Made by a program: the position numbers and the translations under genes. This document shows positions 16,821-28,956 of a DNA stretch of 64,000 nt, piece by piece. Below the pieces are notes generated by a model. It did not search any database and had not been told where the DNA came from. It saw only the letters and a program-made list of their open reading frames with translations. The first letter of the stretch is position 1. The number at the start of each line of letters is the position of its first letter. Origin of the DNA: Bathymodiolus brooksi (Eukaryota > Mollusca > Bivalvia > Mytilida > Modiolidae); NCBI GenBank assembly GCA_963680875.1, contig OY804588.1, forward strand, positions 81,492,829 through 81,556,828, read 5' to 3'.

Positions 16821-19800
16821 CCTTCATCAGGTACACTTATAATAACCTTCATCAGGTACACTTATAATAACCTTCATCAGGTACACTTATAATAACTTTC
16901 ATCATGTACGCTTATAATAACCTTCATCAGGTACACTTATAATAACCTTCATCAGGTACACTTATAATAACCTTCATCAAGTACACTTATAATAACCTTC
17001 ATCAAGTACACTTATAATAACCTTCATCATGTACACTTATAACAACCTTCATCATGTACACTAATAATAACCTTCATCAGGTACACTTATAATAACCTTC
17101 ATCATGTACACTTATAATAACCTTTATCATGTATACTTATAATATCCTTCATCAAGTACACTTATAATAACCTTCATCAAGTACACTTGTAATAACCTTC
17201 ATCAGGTACACTTATAATAACCTTCATCAGGTACACTTATAATAACCTTCATCAGGTACACTTATAATAACCTTCATCAGGTACACTTATAATAACCTTC
17301 ATCAGGTACACTTATAATAACCTTCATCAGGTACACTTATAATAACCTTCATCAAGTACACTTATAATAACCTTCATCAGGTACACTTATAATAACCTTC
17401 ATCAGGTACACTTATAATAAACTTCAACATGTACACTTATAATAACCTTCATCATGTACACTTATAATAACCTTCATCATGTACACTTATAATAACCTTC
17501 ATCAGGTACACTTATAATAACCTTCATCAAGTACACTTATAATAACCTTCATCAGGTACACTTATAATAACCTTCATCAGGTACACTTATAATAACCTTC
17601 ATCAGGTACACTTATAATAACCTTCATCAGGTACACTTATAATAACCTTCATCATGTACACTTATAATAACCTTCATCAGGTACACTTATAATAGCCTTC
17701 ATCAGGTACACTTATAATAACCTTCATCATGTACACTTATAATAACCTTCATCAGGTACACTTATAATAGCCTTCATCAAGTACACTTATAATAACCTTC
17801 ATCAGGTACACTTATAATAACCTTCATCGGGTACACTTATAATAACTTTCATCAAGTACACTTATAATAACCTTCATCAGGTACACTTATAATAACCTTC
17901 ATCAAGTACGCTTATAATAACCTTCATCATGTACACTTATAATAACCTTCATCAGGTACACTTATAATAACCTTCATCATGTACACTTATAATAACCTTC
18001 ATCAGGTACACTTATAATAAACTTCAACATGTACACTTATAATAACCTTCATCATGTACACTTATAATAACCTTCATCATGTACATTTATAATAACCTGC
18101 ATCATGTACACTTATAATAACCTTCATCAGGTACACTTATAATAACCTTCATCAGGTACACTTATAATAACCTTCATCAGGTACACTTATAATAACCTTC
18201 ATCATGTACACTTATAATAACCTTCATCAGGTACACTTATTATAACCTTCATCAGGTACACTTATAATAACCTTCATCAGGTACACTTATAATAACCTTC
18301 ATCAGGTACACTTATAATAACCTTCATCAGGTACACTTATAATAACCTTCATCAGGTACACTTATAATAACCTTCATCATGTACACTTATAATAACCTTC
18401 ATCAGGTATATTTATAATAACCTTCATCAGGTACATTATAATAACCTTCAACAGGTACACTTATAATAACCTTCATCAAGTACACTTATAATAACCTTCA
18501 TCAGGTACACTTATAATAACCTTCATCAGGTACACTTATAATAACCTTCATCATGTACACTTATAATAACCTTCATCAGGTACACTTATAATAACCTTCA
18601 TCATGTACACTTATAATAACCTTCATCAGGTACACTTATAATAAACTTCAACATGTACACTTATAATAACCTTCATCATGTACACTTATAATAACCTTCA
18701 TTATGTACACTTATAATAACCTTCATCATGTACACTTATAATAACCTTCATCAGGTACACTTATAATAACCTTCATCAGGTACACTTATAATAACCTTCA
18801 TCAGGTACACTTATAATAACCTTCATCATGTACACTTATAATAACCTTCATCAGGTACACTTATTATAACCTTCATCAGGTACACTTATAATAACCTTCA
18901 TCAGGTACACTTATAATAACCTTCATCAGGTACACTTATAATAACCTTCATCATGTACACTTTTAATAACCTTCATCAGGTACACTTATAATAACCTTCA
19001 TCAGGTACACTTATAATAACCTTCATCATGTACACTTATAATAACCTTCATCAGGTATACTTATAATAACCTTCATCAGGTACACCTATAATAACCTTCA
19101 ACAGGTACACTTATAATAACCTTCATCAAGTACACTTATAATAACCTTCATCAGGTACACTTATAATAACCTTCATCAGGTACACTTATAATAACCTTCA
19201 TCAGGTACACTTATAATAGCCTTCATCAAATACACTTATAATAACCTTCATCAGGTACACTTATAATAGCCTTCATCAGGTACACTTAGAATAACCTTCA
19301 AGTACACTTATAATAACCTTCATCAGGTACACTTATAATAAACTTCAACATGTACACTTATAATAACCTTCATCATGTACACTTATAATAACCTTCATTA
19401 TGTACACTTATAATAACCTTCATCATGTACACTTATAATAACCTTCATCAGGTACACTTATAATAACCTTCATCAGGTACACTTATAATAACCTTCATCA
19501 GGTACACTTATAATAACCTTCATCATGTACACTTATAATAACCTTCATCAGGTACACTTATTATAACCTTCATCAGGTACACTTATAATAACCTTCATCA
19601 GGTACACTTATAATAACCTTCAGCAGGTACACTTATAATAACCTTCATCAGGTACACTTATAATAACCTTCATCATGTACACTTATAATAACCTTCATCA
19701 GGTACACTTATAATAACCTTCATCAGGTACACTTATAATAACCTTCATCATGTACACTTATAATAACCTTCATCAGGTATACTTATAATAACCTTCATCA

Positions 19801-20910
19801 GGTACACCTATAATAACCTTCAACAGGTACACTTATAATAACCTTCATCAAGTACACTTATAATAACCTTCATCAGGTACACTTATAATAACCTTCATCA
19901 GGTACACTTATAATAACCTTCATCAGGTACACTTATAATAGCCTTCATCAAATACACTTATAATAACCTTCATCAGGTACACTTATAATAGCCTTCATCA
20001 GGTACACTTAGAATAACCTTCAAGTACACTTATAATAACCTTCATCAGGTACACTTATAATAGCTTTCAAGTACACTTATAATAACCTTCATCAGGTACA
20101 CTTATAATAACCTTCATCATGTACACTTATAATAACCTTCATCAAGTACACTTATAATAACCTTCATCATGTACACTTATAATAACCTTCATCATATACA
20201 CTAATAATAACCTTCATCAGGTACTCTTATAATAACCTTCATCATGTACACTTATAATAACCTTTATCATGTACAGTTATAATAACCTTCATCAGGTACA
20301 CTTATAATAACCTTCATCAAGTACACTTATAATAACATTCATCAGGTACACTTATAATAACCTTCATCAGGTAGGCTTATAATAACCTTCATCAGGTACA
20401 CTTATAATAACCTTCATCAGGTACACTTATAATAACCTTCATCAGGTACACTTATTATAACCTTCATCAAGTACACTTATAATAACCTTCATCAGGTACA
20501 CTTATAATAACCTTCATCAGGTACACTTATAATAAATTTCAACATGTACACTTATAATAACCTTCATCATGTACACTTATAATAACCTTCATCAGGTACA
20601 CTTATAATAACCTTCATCAGGTACACTTATAATAACCTTCATCAGGTACACTTATAATAACCTTCATCAGGTATACTTATAACAACCTTCATCATGTACA
20701 CTTATAATAACCTTCATCAAGTACACTTATAATAATCTTCATCAGGTACACTTATAATAACCTTCATCAGGTACACTTATAATAACCTTCATCATGTACA
20801 CTTATAATAACCTTCATCAGGTACACTTATAATAACCTTCATCAGGTACACTTATAATAACCTTCATCAGGTACACTTATAATAACTTTCATCATGTACG
20901 CTTATAATAA
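12970..20910. repeat. higher-order tandem duplication, period about 3.94-3.99 kb
   Basis: A third period overlaps the previous one. AACAACCTTCATCATG recurs at 13,101 and 17,041 (offset 3,940). After a 50-bp insertion of two units near 18,000 the offset becomes 3,990: AATAACCTGCATC at 14,101 and 18,091, TAGCTTTCAA at 16,071 and 20,061, AATAATCTTC at 16,741 and 20,731. Its boundaries (about 12.97, 16.92 and 20.91 kb) cut across the 5.3-kb repeat, so it must have happened after that one. Confidence 0.85.
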
Positions 20911-22559
20911 CCTTCATCAGGTACACTTATAATAACCTTCATCAGGTACACTTATAATAACCTTCATCAAGTACACTTATAATAACCTTCATCAGGTACA
21001 CTTATAATAACCTTCATCAAGTACACTTATAATAACCTTCATCAGGTACACTTATAATAACCTTCATCAGGTACACTTATAGTAACCTTCATCAGGTACA
21101 CTTATAATAACCTTCATCAGGTACACTTATAATAACCTTCATCAAGTACACTTATAACAACTTTCATCATGTACACTTATAATAACCTTCATCAGGTACA
21201 CTTATAATAACCTTCATCAGGTACACTTATAATAACCTTCATCAAGTACACTTATAATAACCTTCATCAGGTACACTTAGAATAACCTTCATCAGGTACA
21301 ATTATAATAACCTTCATCAAACACACTTATAATAACTTTCATCATGTACACTTATAATAACCTTCATCAGGTACACTTATAATAACCTTCATGAGGTACA
21401 TTTATAATAACCTTCATCAAGTACACTTATAATAACCTTCATCAGGTACAATTATAATAACCTTCATCATGTACACTTATAATAACCTTCATCAGGTACA
21501 CTTATAATAACCTTCATCAGGTACACTTATAATAACTTTCATCAGGTACACTTATAATAGCCTTCATCAAGTACACTTATAATAACCTTCATCATGTACA
21601 CTTATAATAACCTTCATCATGTACACTTATAATAACCTTCATCAGGTACACTTATAATAGCCTTCATCAAGTACACTTATAATAACCTTCATCAGGTACA
21701 CTTATAATAACCTTCATCAGGTACACTTATAATAACCTTCATCAAGCACACTTATAATAACCTTCATCATATACACTTATAATAACCTTCATCATGTACA
21801 CTTATAATAACCTTCATCAGGTACACTTATAATAGCCTTCATCAAGTACACTTATAATAACGTCATCAAGTACACTTATAATAATCTTCATCATGTACAC
21901 TTATAATAACCTTCATCAGGTACACTTATAATAGCCTTCATCAGGTACACTTATAATAACCTTCATCAGGTACACTTATAATAACCTTCATCAGGTACAC
22001 TTATAATAACCTTCATCAAGTACACTTATAATAACCTTCATCATGTACACTTATAATAACCTTCATCATGTACACTTATAATAACCTTCATCAGGTACAC
22101 TTATAATAGCCTTCATCAAGTACACTTATAATAACCGTCATCAAGTACACTTATAATAACCTTCATCATATACACTTATAATAACCTTCATCAGGTACAC
22201 TTATAATAACTTTCATCAGGTACACTTATAATAACCTTCATCATGTACACTTATAATAACCTTCATCAAGTACACTTATAATAACCTTCATCAGGTACAC
22301 TTATAATAACCTTCATCAGGTACGCTTATAATAACATTCAGCAGGTACACTTATAATAACCTTCATCGGGTGCACTTATAATAACCTTCATCATGTACAC
22401 TTATAATAACCTTCATCATGTACGCTTATAATAACCTTCATCAGGTACACTTATAATAACCTTCATCAGGTACACTTATAATAACCTTCAGCAGGTACAC
22501 TTATAATAACCTTCATCAGGTACACTTATAATAACTTTCATCAGGTACACTTATAATAA

Positions 22560-24500
22560 CCTTGATCATGTACACTTACATGTATAATAACCTTCATCAA
22601 GTACACTTATAATAACCTTCATCAGGTACACTTATAATAACCTTCATCAGGTACACTTATAACAACCTTCATCAGGTACACTTGTAATAACCTTCATCAG
22701 GTACACTTATAATAACCTTCATGTACACTTATAATAACCTTCATCAGGTACACTTATAATAACTTTCATCAGGTACACTTATAATAACCTTCATCAGGTA
22801 CACTTATAATAACCTTCATCAGGTACACTTATAATAACCTTCATCAAGTACACTTATAATAACCTTCATCATGTACACTTATAATAACCTTCATCATGCA
22901 CACTTATAATAACCTTCATCAGGTACACTTATAATAGCCTTCATCAAGTACACTTATAATAACCGTCATCAAGTACACTTATAATAACCTTCATCATATA
23001 CATTTATAATAACCTTCATCAGGTACACTTATAATAACCTTCATCATGTACACTTATAATAACCTTCATCATGTACACTTATAATAACCTTCATCAAGTA
23101 CACTTATAATAACCTTCATCAGGTACACTTATAATAACCTTCATCAGGTACACTTATAATAACCTTCAGCAGGTACACTTATAATAACCTTCACCATGCA
23201 CACTTATAATAACTTTCATCAGGTACACTTATAATAACCTTGATCATGTACACTTACATGTATAATAACCTTCATCAAGTACACTTATAATAACCTTCAT
23301 CAGGTACACTTATAATAACCTTCATCAGGTACACTTATAACAACCTTTATCAGGTACACTTGTAATAACCTTCATCAGGTACACTTATAATAACCTTCAT
23401 GTACACTTATAATAACCTTCATCAGGTACACTTATAATAACCTTCATCAGGTACACTTATAATAACCTTCATCAGGTACACTTATAATAACCTTCATCAG
23501 GTACACTTATAATAACCTTCATCAAGTACACTTATAATAACCTTCATCATGTACACTTATAATAACCTTCATCATGCACACTTATAATAACCTTCATCAG
23601 GTACACTTATAATAGCCTTCATCAAGTACACTTATAATAACCGTCATCAAGTACACTTATAATAACCTTCATCATATACACTTATAATAACCTTCATCAG
23701 GTACACCTATAATAACCTTCATCATGTACACTTATAATAACCTTCATCATGTACACTTATAATAACCTTCATCAAGTACACTTATAATAACCTTCATCAC
23801 GTATACTTATAATAACCTTCATCAGGTACGCTTATAATAACATTCAGCAGGTACACTTATAATAACCTTCATCGGGTGCACTTATAATAACCTTCATCAT
23901 GTACACTTATAATAACCTTCATCATGTACGCTTATAATAACCTTCATCAGGTACACTTATAATAACCTTCATCAGGTACACTTATAATAACCTTCAGCAG
24001 GTACACTTATAATAACCTTCATCATGTACACTTATAATAACTTTCATCAGGTACACTTATAATAACCTTGATCATGTACACTTACATGTATAATAACCTT
24101 CATCAAGTACACTTATAATAACCTTCATCAGGTACACTTATAATAACCTTCATCAGGTACACTTATAACAACCTTCATCAGGTACACTTATAATAACCTT
24201 CATCAGGTACACTTATAATAACCTTCATGTACACTTATAATAACCTTCATCAGGTACACTTATTATAACCTTCAGCAGGTACACTTATAACAACCTTCAT
24301 CAGGTACACGTATAATAACCTTCATCAGGTACACTTATAATAACCTTCATCAGGTACACTTATAATAACCTTCATCAGGTACACTTATAATAACCTTCAT
24401 CAAGTACGTTTATTATAACCTTCATCAGGTACACTTCTAATAACCTTCATCAGGTACGCTTACATGTATAATAACCTTCATCAGGTACACTTATAATAAC
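22560..24500. repeat. sub-array with long ACTTACATGTATAATAACC units
   Basis: The terminal part of the 25-bp array contains units lengthened by about 6 bp (ACTTACATGTATAATAACC). Three of them are preceded by the rare CCTTGATCATG unit (about 22,561, 23,239 and 24,067), giving further higher-order spacing of about 678 and 828 bp. A fourth long unit sits at about 24,457 without that leader. Units here are more diverged than in the centre (TTCATCGGT, CACCAGG, TTAGGT variants near 24,480-24,780), as expected at an array edge where homogenisation is weaker. Confidence 0.75.
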
Positions 24501-24997
24501 CTTCATCGGGTGCACTTATAATAACCTTCATTAGGTACACTTATAATAACCTTCATCAGGTACACTTATAATAACCTTCATCAGTTACACTTATAATAAC
24601 CTTCATCGGTTACACTTATAATAACCTTCATCAAGTACACTTATAAGAACCTTCATCGGGTACACTTATAATAACCATCACCAGGTACACTTATAATAAC
24701 CTTCATCAAGTACACTTATAATAACCTTCATCAAGTACACTTATAATAACCTTCATCGGGTACACTTATAATAACCCTCATCAAGTACACTTATAATAAC
24801 CTTCATCAGGTACACTTATAATAACCTTCATCAGGTACACTTATAATAATCTTCATCAGGTACACTTATAATAACATTCATCAAGTACACTTATAATAAC
24901 CTTCATCAGGTACACTTATAATAACCTTCATCAGGTACACTTATAATAACCTTCATCAGGTACGCTTATAATAACCTTCATCAGGTACGCTTATAAT

Positions 24998-25640
24998 CGA
25001 CAGATTGGAAAGACAAATACTTGAAAAGTCTTTAGGAGCAAATACACAATAGGACCTTTTCTAGAGAGATTGAAAGGAGAACGAAATTCCTCAATAATAG
25101 ACAACGAAACATGGATATGCAATAAAAATAGACATTTACGGTATCATAAATACAAAAATCGTTCTGAAAAGGGGGTCATTAAAAAAAATTTCGATATGAA
25201 AATAATACAAATATCACAAATGAGTTGTTTTATTTTCTTATTTTTCTATAATTAGGTTGTTAGTGAATGGTGAATATGTATACACATTGGGACATAACCA
25301 CTCGAACATACATACAATACAAAAGACATACAAAAAAATGTAAATTTTTATAAGTATACAGTGTCCTCAATTCTAGAAAATGAGGTGCATTATAAAGGAT
25401 GTTAATTGTTTATCAATAATGGTAAAGTTTTAAAATTTTGTTTTACTTTATGAAAATGGTGGTTATATATTTATTTGAAAATGAATAATTTAGAAGAAAT
25501 GATACTCCTAATCAATATTATTAATACAGACCCTTCCCCCTCTGTGTATCTTTCTATGATGCCCTGCTTCAATTTGAAAGTTGCCTACGCAAATTATGAA
25601 TTTACTAAATATTTTTTGATATACCAATTAAACAGTATGT
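24998..25640. other. unique AT-rich spacer after the satellite
   Basis: Begins abruptly at the satellite edge with ATCGACAGATTGGAAAG. Small open frames exist (for example 25,070-25,255) but they start at non-ATG codons or have no recognisable motif. No gene, RNA or mobile-element structure could be supported. Confidence 0.5.
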
Positions 25641-25643
25641 CAG

Positions 25644-25812
25644 GGTACCATGTACCCATAACAAACATTACATGTATATAGGGTACCATGTACCCAAGTA
25701 ATAAAGAGCAGACCACAATACCATGTACTGCGGAGACCGTTACCATGTAACAGCCCTGATGATACCATGTACCTCAGCTGCTAATATGGATACAGAATAG
25801 TACCATGTACTA
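25644..25812. repeat. cluster of six TACCATGTAC motifs
   Basis: The 10-mer TACCATGTAC, or TACCATGTAA at the fourth site, occurs at 25,646, 25,684, 25,719, 25,741, 25,763 and 25,801, with steps of 38, 35, 22, 22 and 38 bp. The first two copies are extended to the imperfect palindrome GGGTACCATGTACCC. The sequence between motifs is not obviously repeated, unlike a simple tandem array. It could be a remnant of a degenerate minisatellite or a binding-site cluster. Nothing nearby decides between these. Confidence 0.6.
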
Positions 25813-25972
25813 CCACTAATTAAAACATTTAAACAATGAAACCAACCAATGCTGTAACAACTTAACATGTGTATTAAAGTACATTGTATTATTAATGTGT
25901 AAATGTGTGGAGTAACATTTATTTATTTATTTATTTATTTTATTTAATTTTTTTTTTTAAGCAAAAGTGATA

Positions 25973-26825
25973 TTACCAGGAGCTTCGTATGCTGCGGAAA
26001 TATTTTCTCATTCCATGGCAGTTAAGGTGTACTCCATCTCGGCAAAGGAAAGAAGAATCCTCCCAGAAACCATGGTGTCTCTAAAATATTATATTGGGCA
26101 AGTTATCCATTTGTACTTTCTGAAGGAATGACACATTGGTGGCCACAACTTTATCATTGTAATCTCTTCTGAAGGATTGACACATTGGTGGCCACAGCTT
26201 TATCATTGTAATCCCTTCTGAAGGATTGACATATTGGTGGCCACAACTTTATCATTGTAATCCCTTCTGAAGGATTGACACATTGGTGGCCACAACTTTA
26301 TCATTGTAATCCTTTCTGAAGGATTGACACATTGGTGGCCACAACTTTATCATTGTAATCCTTTCTGAAGGATTGACACATTGGTGGCCACAACTTTATC
26401 ATTGTAATCCTTTCTGAAGGATTGACACATTGGTGGCCACAGCTTTATCATTGTAATCCCTTCTAACTTTAGATGGGTTACGAAAAAGAAGTTCACCAAT
26501 AATCACAATAGGGATGTGGAATCCAAAATGAAGGAAATTTGCAAATGAATAAATTTCGTTGGCCACTGATTTACTACTTGTTGTATTAGAAAGGTCATTT
26601 CAGCCTATTTGTAAGTAAACTATGTCCGGCTGGCAAATACTGAAATAGTACAAATCAGGGCGTTCATGGATTACTATGGGGACTGTCAAACCACCTTGTG
26701 CACGACATATAACTTTGAAATACATGGGATCCAGTCTTAAGTTATTATCCCCATCTGTGTTTTTCATATGTTCATTCAATCGGCGGATAAAGCTGTGACC
26801 TAATAACATCACGTGTGGTCATCTT
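25973..26825 (-). pseudogene. decayed SGNH/GDSL-hydrolase-like gene with internal tandem expansion
   Basis: Read on the minus strand, the first block (about 26,812-26,600) gives MLLGHSFIRRL, resembling SGNH block I with GHS in place of GDS, and ends in DIVYLQIG, then an in-frame TGA, then NDLS. That is the G-x-N-D block III with a nonsense mutation between G and N. The frame continues through FHIPIVIIGELLFRN to about 26,464. A 49-bp segment of the coding sequence is then repeated seven times, and 49 is not a multiple of three. Beyond it (about 26,120-25,973) the frame resumes: IIF, in-frame TAG, RHHGFWEDSS, then CRDGVHLNCHGMRKY (block V, D-x-x-H) and a terminal TAA. SGNH hydrolases are esterase/lipase-fold enzymes. 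Versions like this are, to my knowledge, common as repeat-borne genes in marine invertebrates. An A-rich tract follows the stop (25,921-25,960), suggesting a retrocopy. The 5' start is unclear. Confidence 0.75.
26121..26463 (-). repeat. 49-bp tandem repeat, seven copies, inside the SGNH pseudogene
   Basis: Seven near-identical units start at 26,121, 26,170, 26,219, 26,268, 26,317, 26,366 and 26,415, an exact period of 49 bp. The unit contains GACACATTGGTGGCCACAAC and TTTATCATTGTAATCC. On the minus strand one unit encodes part of the SGNH-like protein (NDKAVATNVSILQKG). Because 49 = 3x16+1, each added copy shifts the frame. Differences between copies are few (CTTTC or CTTCT at the junction, AGCTT or AACTT), so the expansion is younger than the gene. 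Confidence 0.95.
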
Positions 26826-26829
26826 GTTT

Positions 26830-27690
26830 GTTTACAAAGTTGTTGACGTAGTTATTGTTGACATGCGCAGTACACACAATTAGTTACATACATTTTTCAC
26901 TATCGCCATTTCCTTGACCACTATGATTAGATAATCGTTGATGGAATAAATAAATTACTCACATACATGGCCAACAAAATAAAATGGTCACAAACTCGTC
27001 CCAACATTTAAAACATCATCCTGATTGACTTTGCACACCTTAAAACGATGTTAATACTTCAGGTCAAGAAAATAAACAAAAAGGTTTTTGTAAATAAGCA
27101 AACGTGACTTTCCAGTTTAAGAATTTTTCATCAGCGAACACGTGATCTGTATGGATTAATTTCATTGGTTTATTACAAAAATTAAAATCAACAATTTAAA
27201 TTCTATTTGATAACAGAACTGTTATTCAAATAAGAAAAGTTTTAGTCTGAAAACTATAAAGTACTTCTTTAATTAAACCTAACAAAAGATAGATTGCGGT
27301 GCAATCACAAGTCTAAATAATTGTAACTAAAACTGAATGTGAACCTAGACAACATGAAAGGTTTTATTTAAAAATAAAAGTGCATTTATTCAATGCAAAT
27401 AAAATCTGACAAGACAAGGTAATGAAGACAAAATAAGATATTTCTATACAAAAGGTGGCACATCTTGGTCATCTTGTAACTATGGTATTAGTAGGAAATT
27501 CAGTCAACATTGATTGGAAACCACCTCTTTGTTGGTCCTCCCACAGGCGCTTGTGGTATGAAATCCCCCCCCTTTTTTTAACTTTCTGTTTACATATTTA
27601 TTTTCAATAACATTTCTTTATTGTTTACTGTCTTTTTACTTTATTAAACATGTATATATCCATACGGTCGAATGGTAATACCATCTTAAA
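26830..27690. other. AT-rich intergenic sequence, nothing recognised
   Basis: No open frame, RNA gene, inverted repeat or mobile-element end stands out. It separates the SGNH pseudogene from the retroelement fragment. Confidence 0.4.
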
Positions 27691-27696
27691 TATGTC

Positions 27697-28059
27697 TTAT
27701 ATATGGACTGCTTCTTTATCGGTTTGTTCATGTTTTTTGGTCTTGGTCCTGACTTCACCCTTTCTCTGGTATTTAGAATATGGTAACGTTGTGAAAGGGC
27801 TAAATTCAAACGACAAGATCGATCGAATAAGTTGTGAAAAATAAACTCCATACTCCAAATTTATATTGGCAAAATTGAAGTCGTCTCTTTTGTCATACAG
27901 TCTGGTAAAAAGTTGACCATTAGTGTCATATTTGAATGTCAAGGAATGACGACGAGAAAGCTTTTCTGTTGTTTCCTTTATTTCAAGTTCTTTATGGTAT
28001 ATTGAAGATTTCTCGATACCCGACGAACGTAACTCAACGTAAGCATACGAAACAAACAA
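27697..28059 (-). pseudogene. retroelement-protein fragment (KLYDKRDDFNF-type domain)
   Basis: A 120-aa minus-strand open frame. It contains LEIKETTE near residue 25, then a motif around residues 42-62 of the form HSLTFKYDTNGQLFTRLYD, then KRDDFNFANINLEYGVYFSQ and LIR. The LYDKRDDFNF...YGVY-SQLIR signature is, from memory, a recurrent block in large reverse-transcriptase-bearing predicted proteins of corals and molluscs. Here the usual spacer between FNF and YGVY is shortened, and after LIRS the sequence loses similarity, so the fragment is truncated at both ends. No reverse-transcriptase catalytic motif is nearby. The order of retroelement it belongs to cannot be settled without a search. 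Confidence 0.55.
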
Positions 28060-28279
28060 TAGGATCGTTTATTGCGTGAATATCCACAGCATATACATTG
28101 TAGTTATATTTCATTACTTTTTGAACATTTGCTTTTTTTTGGTACCTTGTCATGTCTAAATTCAATCGTTGTATATAACGACCAATTCAAATACAAATGT
28201 ATGCTATTTTTTTCTGTACTAGAACAAAACATAAATACACTCTGTAAACGAATAAAAATAAATGATATTCAACACATTT

Positions 28280-28535
28280 AGTTGATAGGTCGTTGGATCT
28301 AACAACTCATACAAGCCTATCACCAATACGGCGTGGGTTCGCGCCCGTCTTTGTAAATTACAAAAAGGGTGCACTCGACTCGCAGCCGCATGTGATAAAG
28401 CTTACCAGTTGCTTGCCCATGGTCGGTGGTTCTCTCCGGTACTCCGGTTTCTTCCACCACTAAAACTGGTCGCCATGATATAGTTGAAATATTGCTGAAA
28501 GTGGCGGTAAACACAATAAATCAAATAAAATCAAA
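28280..28535 (+). mobile_element. tRNA-derived SINE copy, 5' truncated or diverged
   Basis: Contains the B-box-like part of the tRNA head (TGGGTTCGCGCCC at about 28,333), the linker GTAAATTACAAAAAGGGTGC, a body with CGGTGGTTCTCTCCGG and TTCTTCCACCAC, and the 3' domain AACTGGTCGCCATGATATAG followed by TTGAAATATTGCTGAAAGTGG. It ends in an A/T-rich tail (AATAAATCAAATAAAATC). The same head is seen complete at 43,456, and the same 3' domain at 28,917, 58,316, 62,340 and 62,575. The small open frame on the opposite strand here is a shadow of this repeat. Confidence 0.8.
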
Positions 28536-28916
28536 TCTATCATGTTTAGACCCTTCTGGTTTTCTTGCTCCGAAGACATTTGGTCTTGGGCGCCAATGAA
28601 GGTTATTCCAGAAACGCGTCGTGCGCACTAACTTAAGTACCTTTGAAGGAAAACACGACAGACATCACAGGGTTCCTAAATGTAAAAGAGGAGAGAGGAC
28701 CCATTGTTGTAAAAGTGATAGAAATGGTAGTTAGATTCACACATACCTCTACAACTCCGACGGAATGGGGGGTACTTGAAGTGGAACCCCACTCCAGTGA
28801 CAATCCCTGCCCATGTGAACTCGATGCTAGATTGCATGTCCCTCTTAAACGCCCAAACCTTGATGGGTTGTATTAATAATTTATATCCCCCGTATTTATA
28901 CGTGAAAGAGAGCATT
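28536..28916. other. spacer between SINE and satellite-bearing SINE
   Basis: No supported gene. The long apparent frame that runs from 28,776 into the 18-bp array begins in this stretch but has no recognisable N-terminal domain. Confidence 0.4.
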
Positions 28917-28956
28917 GTGGTGTTAACGCGACTTTCAACAATATTTCAGTTATATC

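Larger units (their letters stand above)
1..24997. repeat. 25-bp satellite array (about 1,000 copies)
   Basis: A head-to-tail array of a 25-bp unit built on ACACTTATAATAACCTTC followed by ATCAGGT. It runs from the left edge of the window, so its true start is outside, to a sharp end at about 24,997, where TATAATCGACAG begins unique sequence. Units fall into three main classes by the bases before GTA (CAGGTA, CAAGTA, CATGTA), with recurrent minor variants such as TAATAGCC, TCATTATG, AACTTCAACATG, 15-bp short units (CTTCAAGTAC) and, near the right end, long units containing ACTTACATGTATAATAACC (about 22,570, 23,250, 24,080, 24,460). Every frame on both strands is stop-rich, so it is non-coding. 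The AT-rich short unit and array size are typical of satellite heterochromatin, but centromeric or other function cannot be inferred. Confidence 0.98.

Noticed and set aside
1..24997. CRISPR array
   Set aside because: The 25-bp units abut with no spacers, the sequence is eukaryotic in character, and no cas genes are present.
25070..25255. 61-aa frame next to the satellite edge
   Set aside because: Starts at TTG, composition is that of AT-rich random sequence, and no motif is visible.
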